Source of the DNA: Acidobacteria bacterium UBA7540
GTDB taxonomy: Bacteria; Acidobacteriota; Terriglobia; UBA7540
Direction: 5' to 3'
DNA: 17,330 nucleotides
Assembly: GCA_002478145.1 (NCBI GenBank)
Contig: DLMI01000147.1
Coordinates: 1-17,330 of the forward strand
The number at the start of each line of letters is the position of its first letter. Positions within the stretch are counted from its first letter, which is position 1. The notes below the pieces were generated by a model. It saw only the letters and a program-made list of their open reading frames with translations, had not been told where the DNA came from and did not search any database. Shown here piece by piece: positions 17,314 to 17,330 of this stretch. A program made the position numbers and the translations under genes.

Positions 17314-17330
17314 ATCAGGGGGTGAAGGGA

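Overview
The window looks like a piece of a moderately GC-rich soil-type bacterium, most likely an Acidobacteriota member of the Solibacter/Bryobacter kind. This is an inference from the gene families present: an acidobacterial-type ECF sigma factor relic, a Tat-type DUF362 protein paired with a squalene-cyclase-repeat protein, UROD-like proteins in a sugar cluster, and VirB9/VirB10-like genes. No marker gene settles the taxonomy.

Region 1 (1-9488, all + strand) is a carbohydrate or sugar-acid catabolic cluster. In order it holds the tail of a RhaT-like sugar/proton symporter, a short-chain dehydrogenase whose only plausible start codon is ACG, a large exported glycoside-hydrolase-like protein with an alpha-glucuronidase-type N-terminal domain, a TIM-barrel sugar epimerase/isomerase, a transaldolase-family protein, a D-2-hydroxyacid dehydrogenase, and two uroporphyrinogen-decarboxylase-like (UROD-like) proteins that are not HemE. 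Most have their own Shine-Dalgarno site and gaps of 65-175 nt. Together they suggest outer cleavage of a sugar conjugate, uptake, then redox, isomerisation and carbon-carbon cleavage steps. The substrate cannot be read from sequence.

Region 2 (9489-11224) is a scar-like accessory zone. About 640 nt without a recognisable gene end in three direct repeats of TTCCCGC spaced exactly 11 nt apart. These are followed by the 3' half of a tRNA-Val(GAC) gene with no 5' half, which has the form of the distal attachment site of an integrated element. Its polarity puts the element to the left, so the catabolic cluster may lie on a genomic island. Next come a small GIY-YIG nuclease gene, whose 3' tail resembles a shrunken tRNA, and a decayed ECF sigma gene broken by an apparent 8-nt deletion.

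Region 3 (11225-13089, - strand) is a two-gene operon with an ATGA overlap: a cytoplasmic prenyltransferase/squalene-oxidase-repeat protein, then a Tat-signal DUF362 protein. A good sigma-70-like promoter sits so close to the first ATG that the mRNA may be leaderless.

Region 4 (13418-17313, + strand, continuing past the window) is a tightly coupled four-gene operon: a MoxR-type AAA+ ATPase (GTG start), a VirB1-like lytic transglycosylase, a protein with a VirB9/TrbG-like N-terminal domain but an unrelated-looking C-terminal beta domain, and a VirB10/TrbI-like protein. The genes overlap by 4, 1 and 26 nt. A MoxR ATPase at the head of type IV secretion-like envelope genes, without its usual VWA partner, is the best candidate here for an undescribed system. 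The VirB10-like gene also carries a perfect 12-bp inverted repeat just after its membrane-segment codons.
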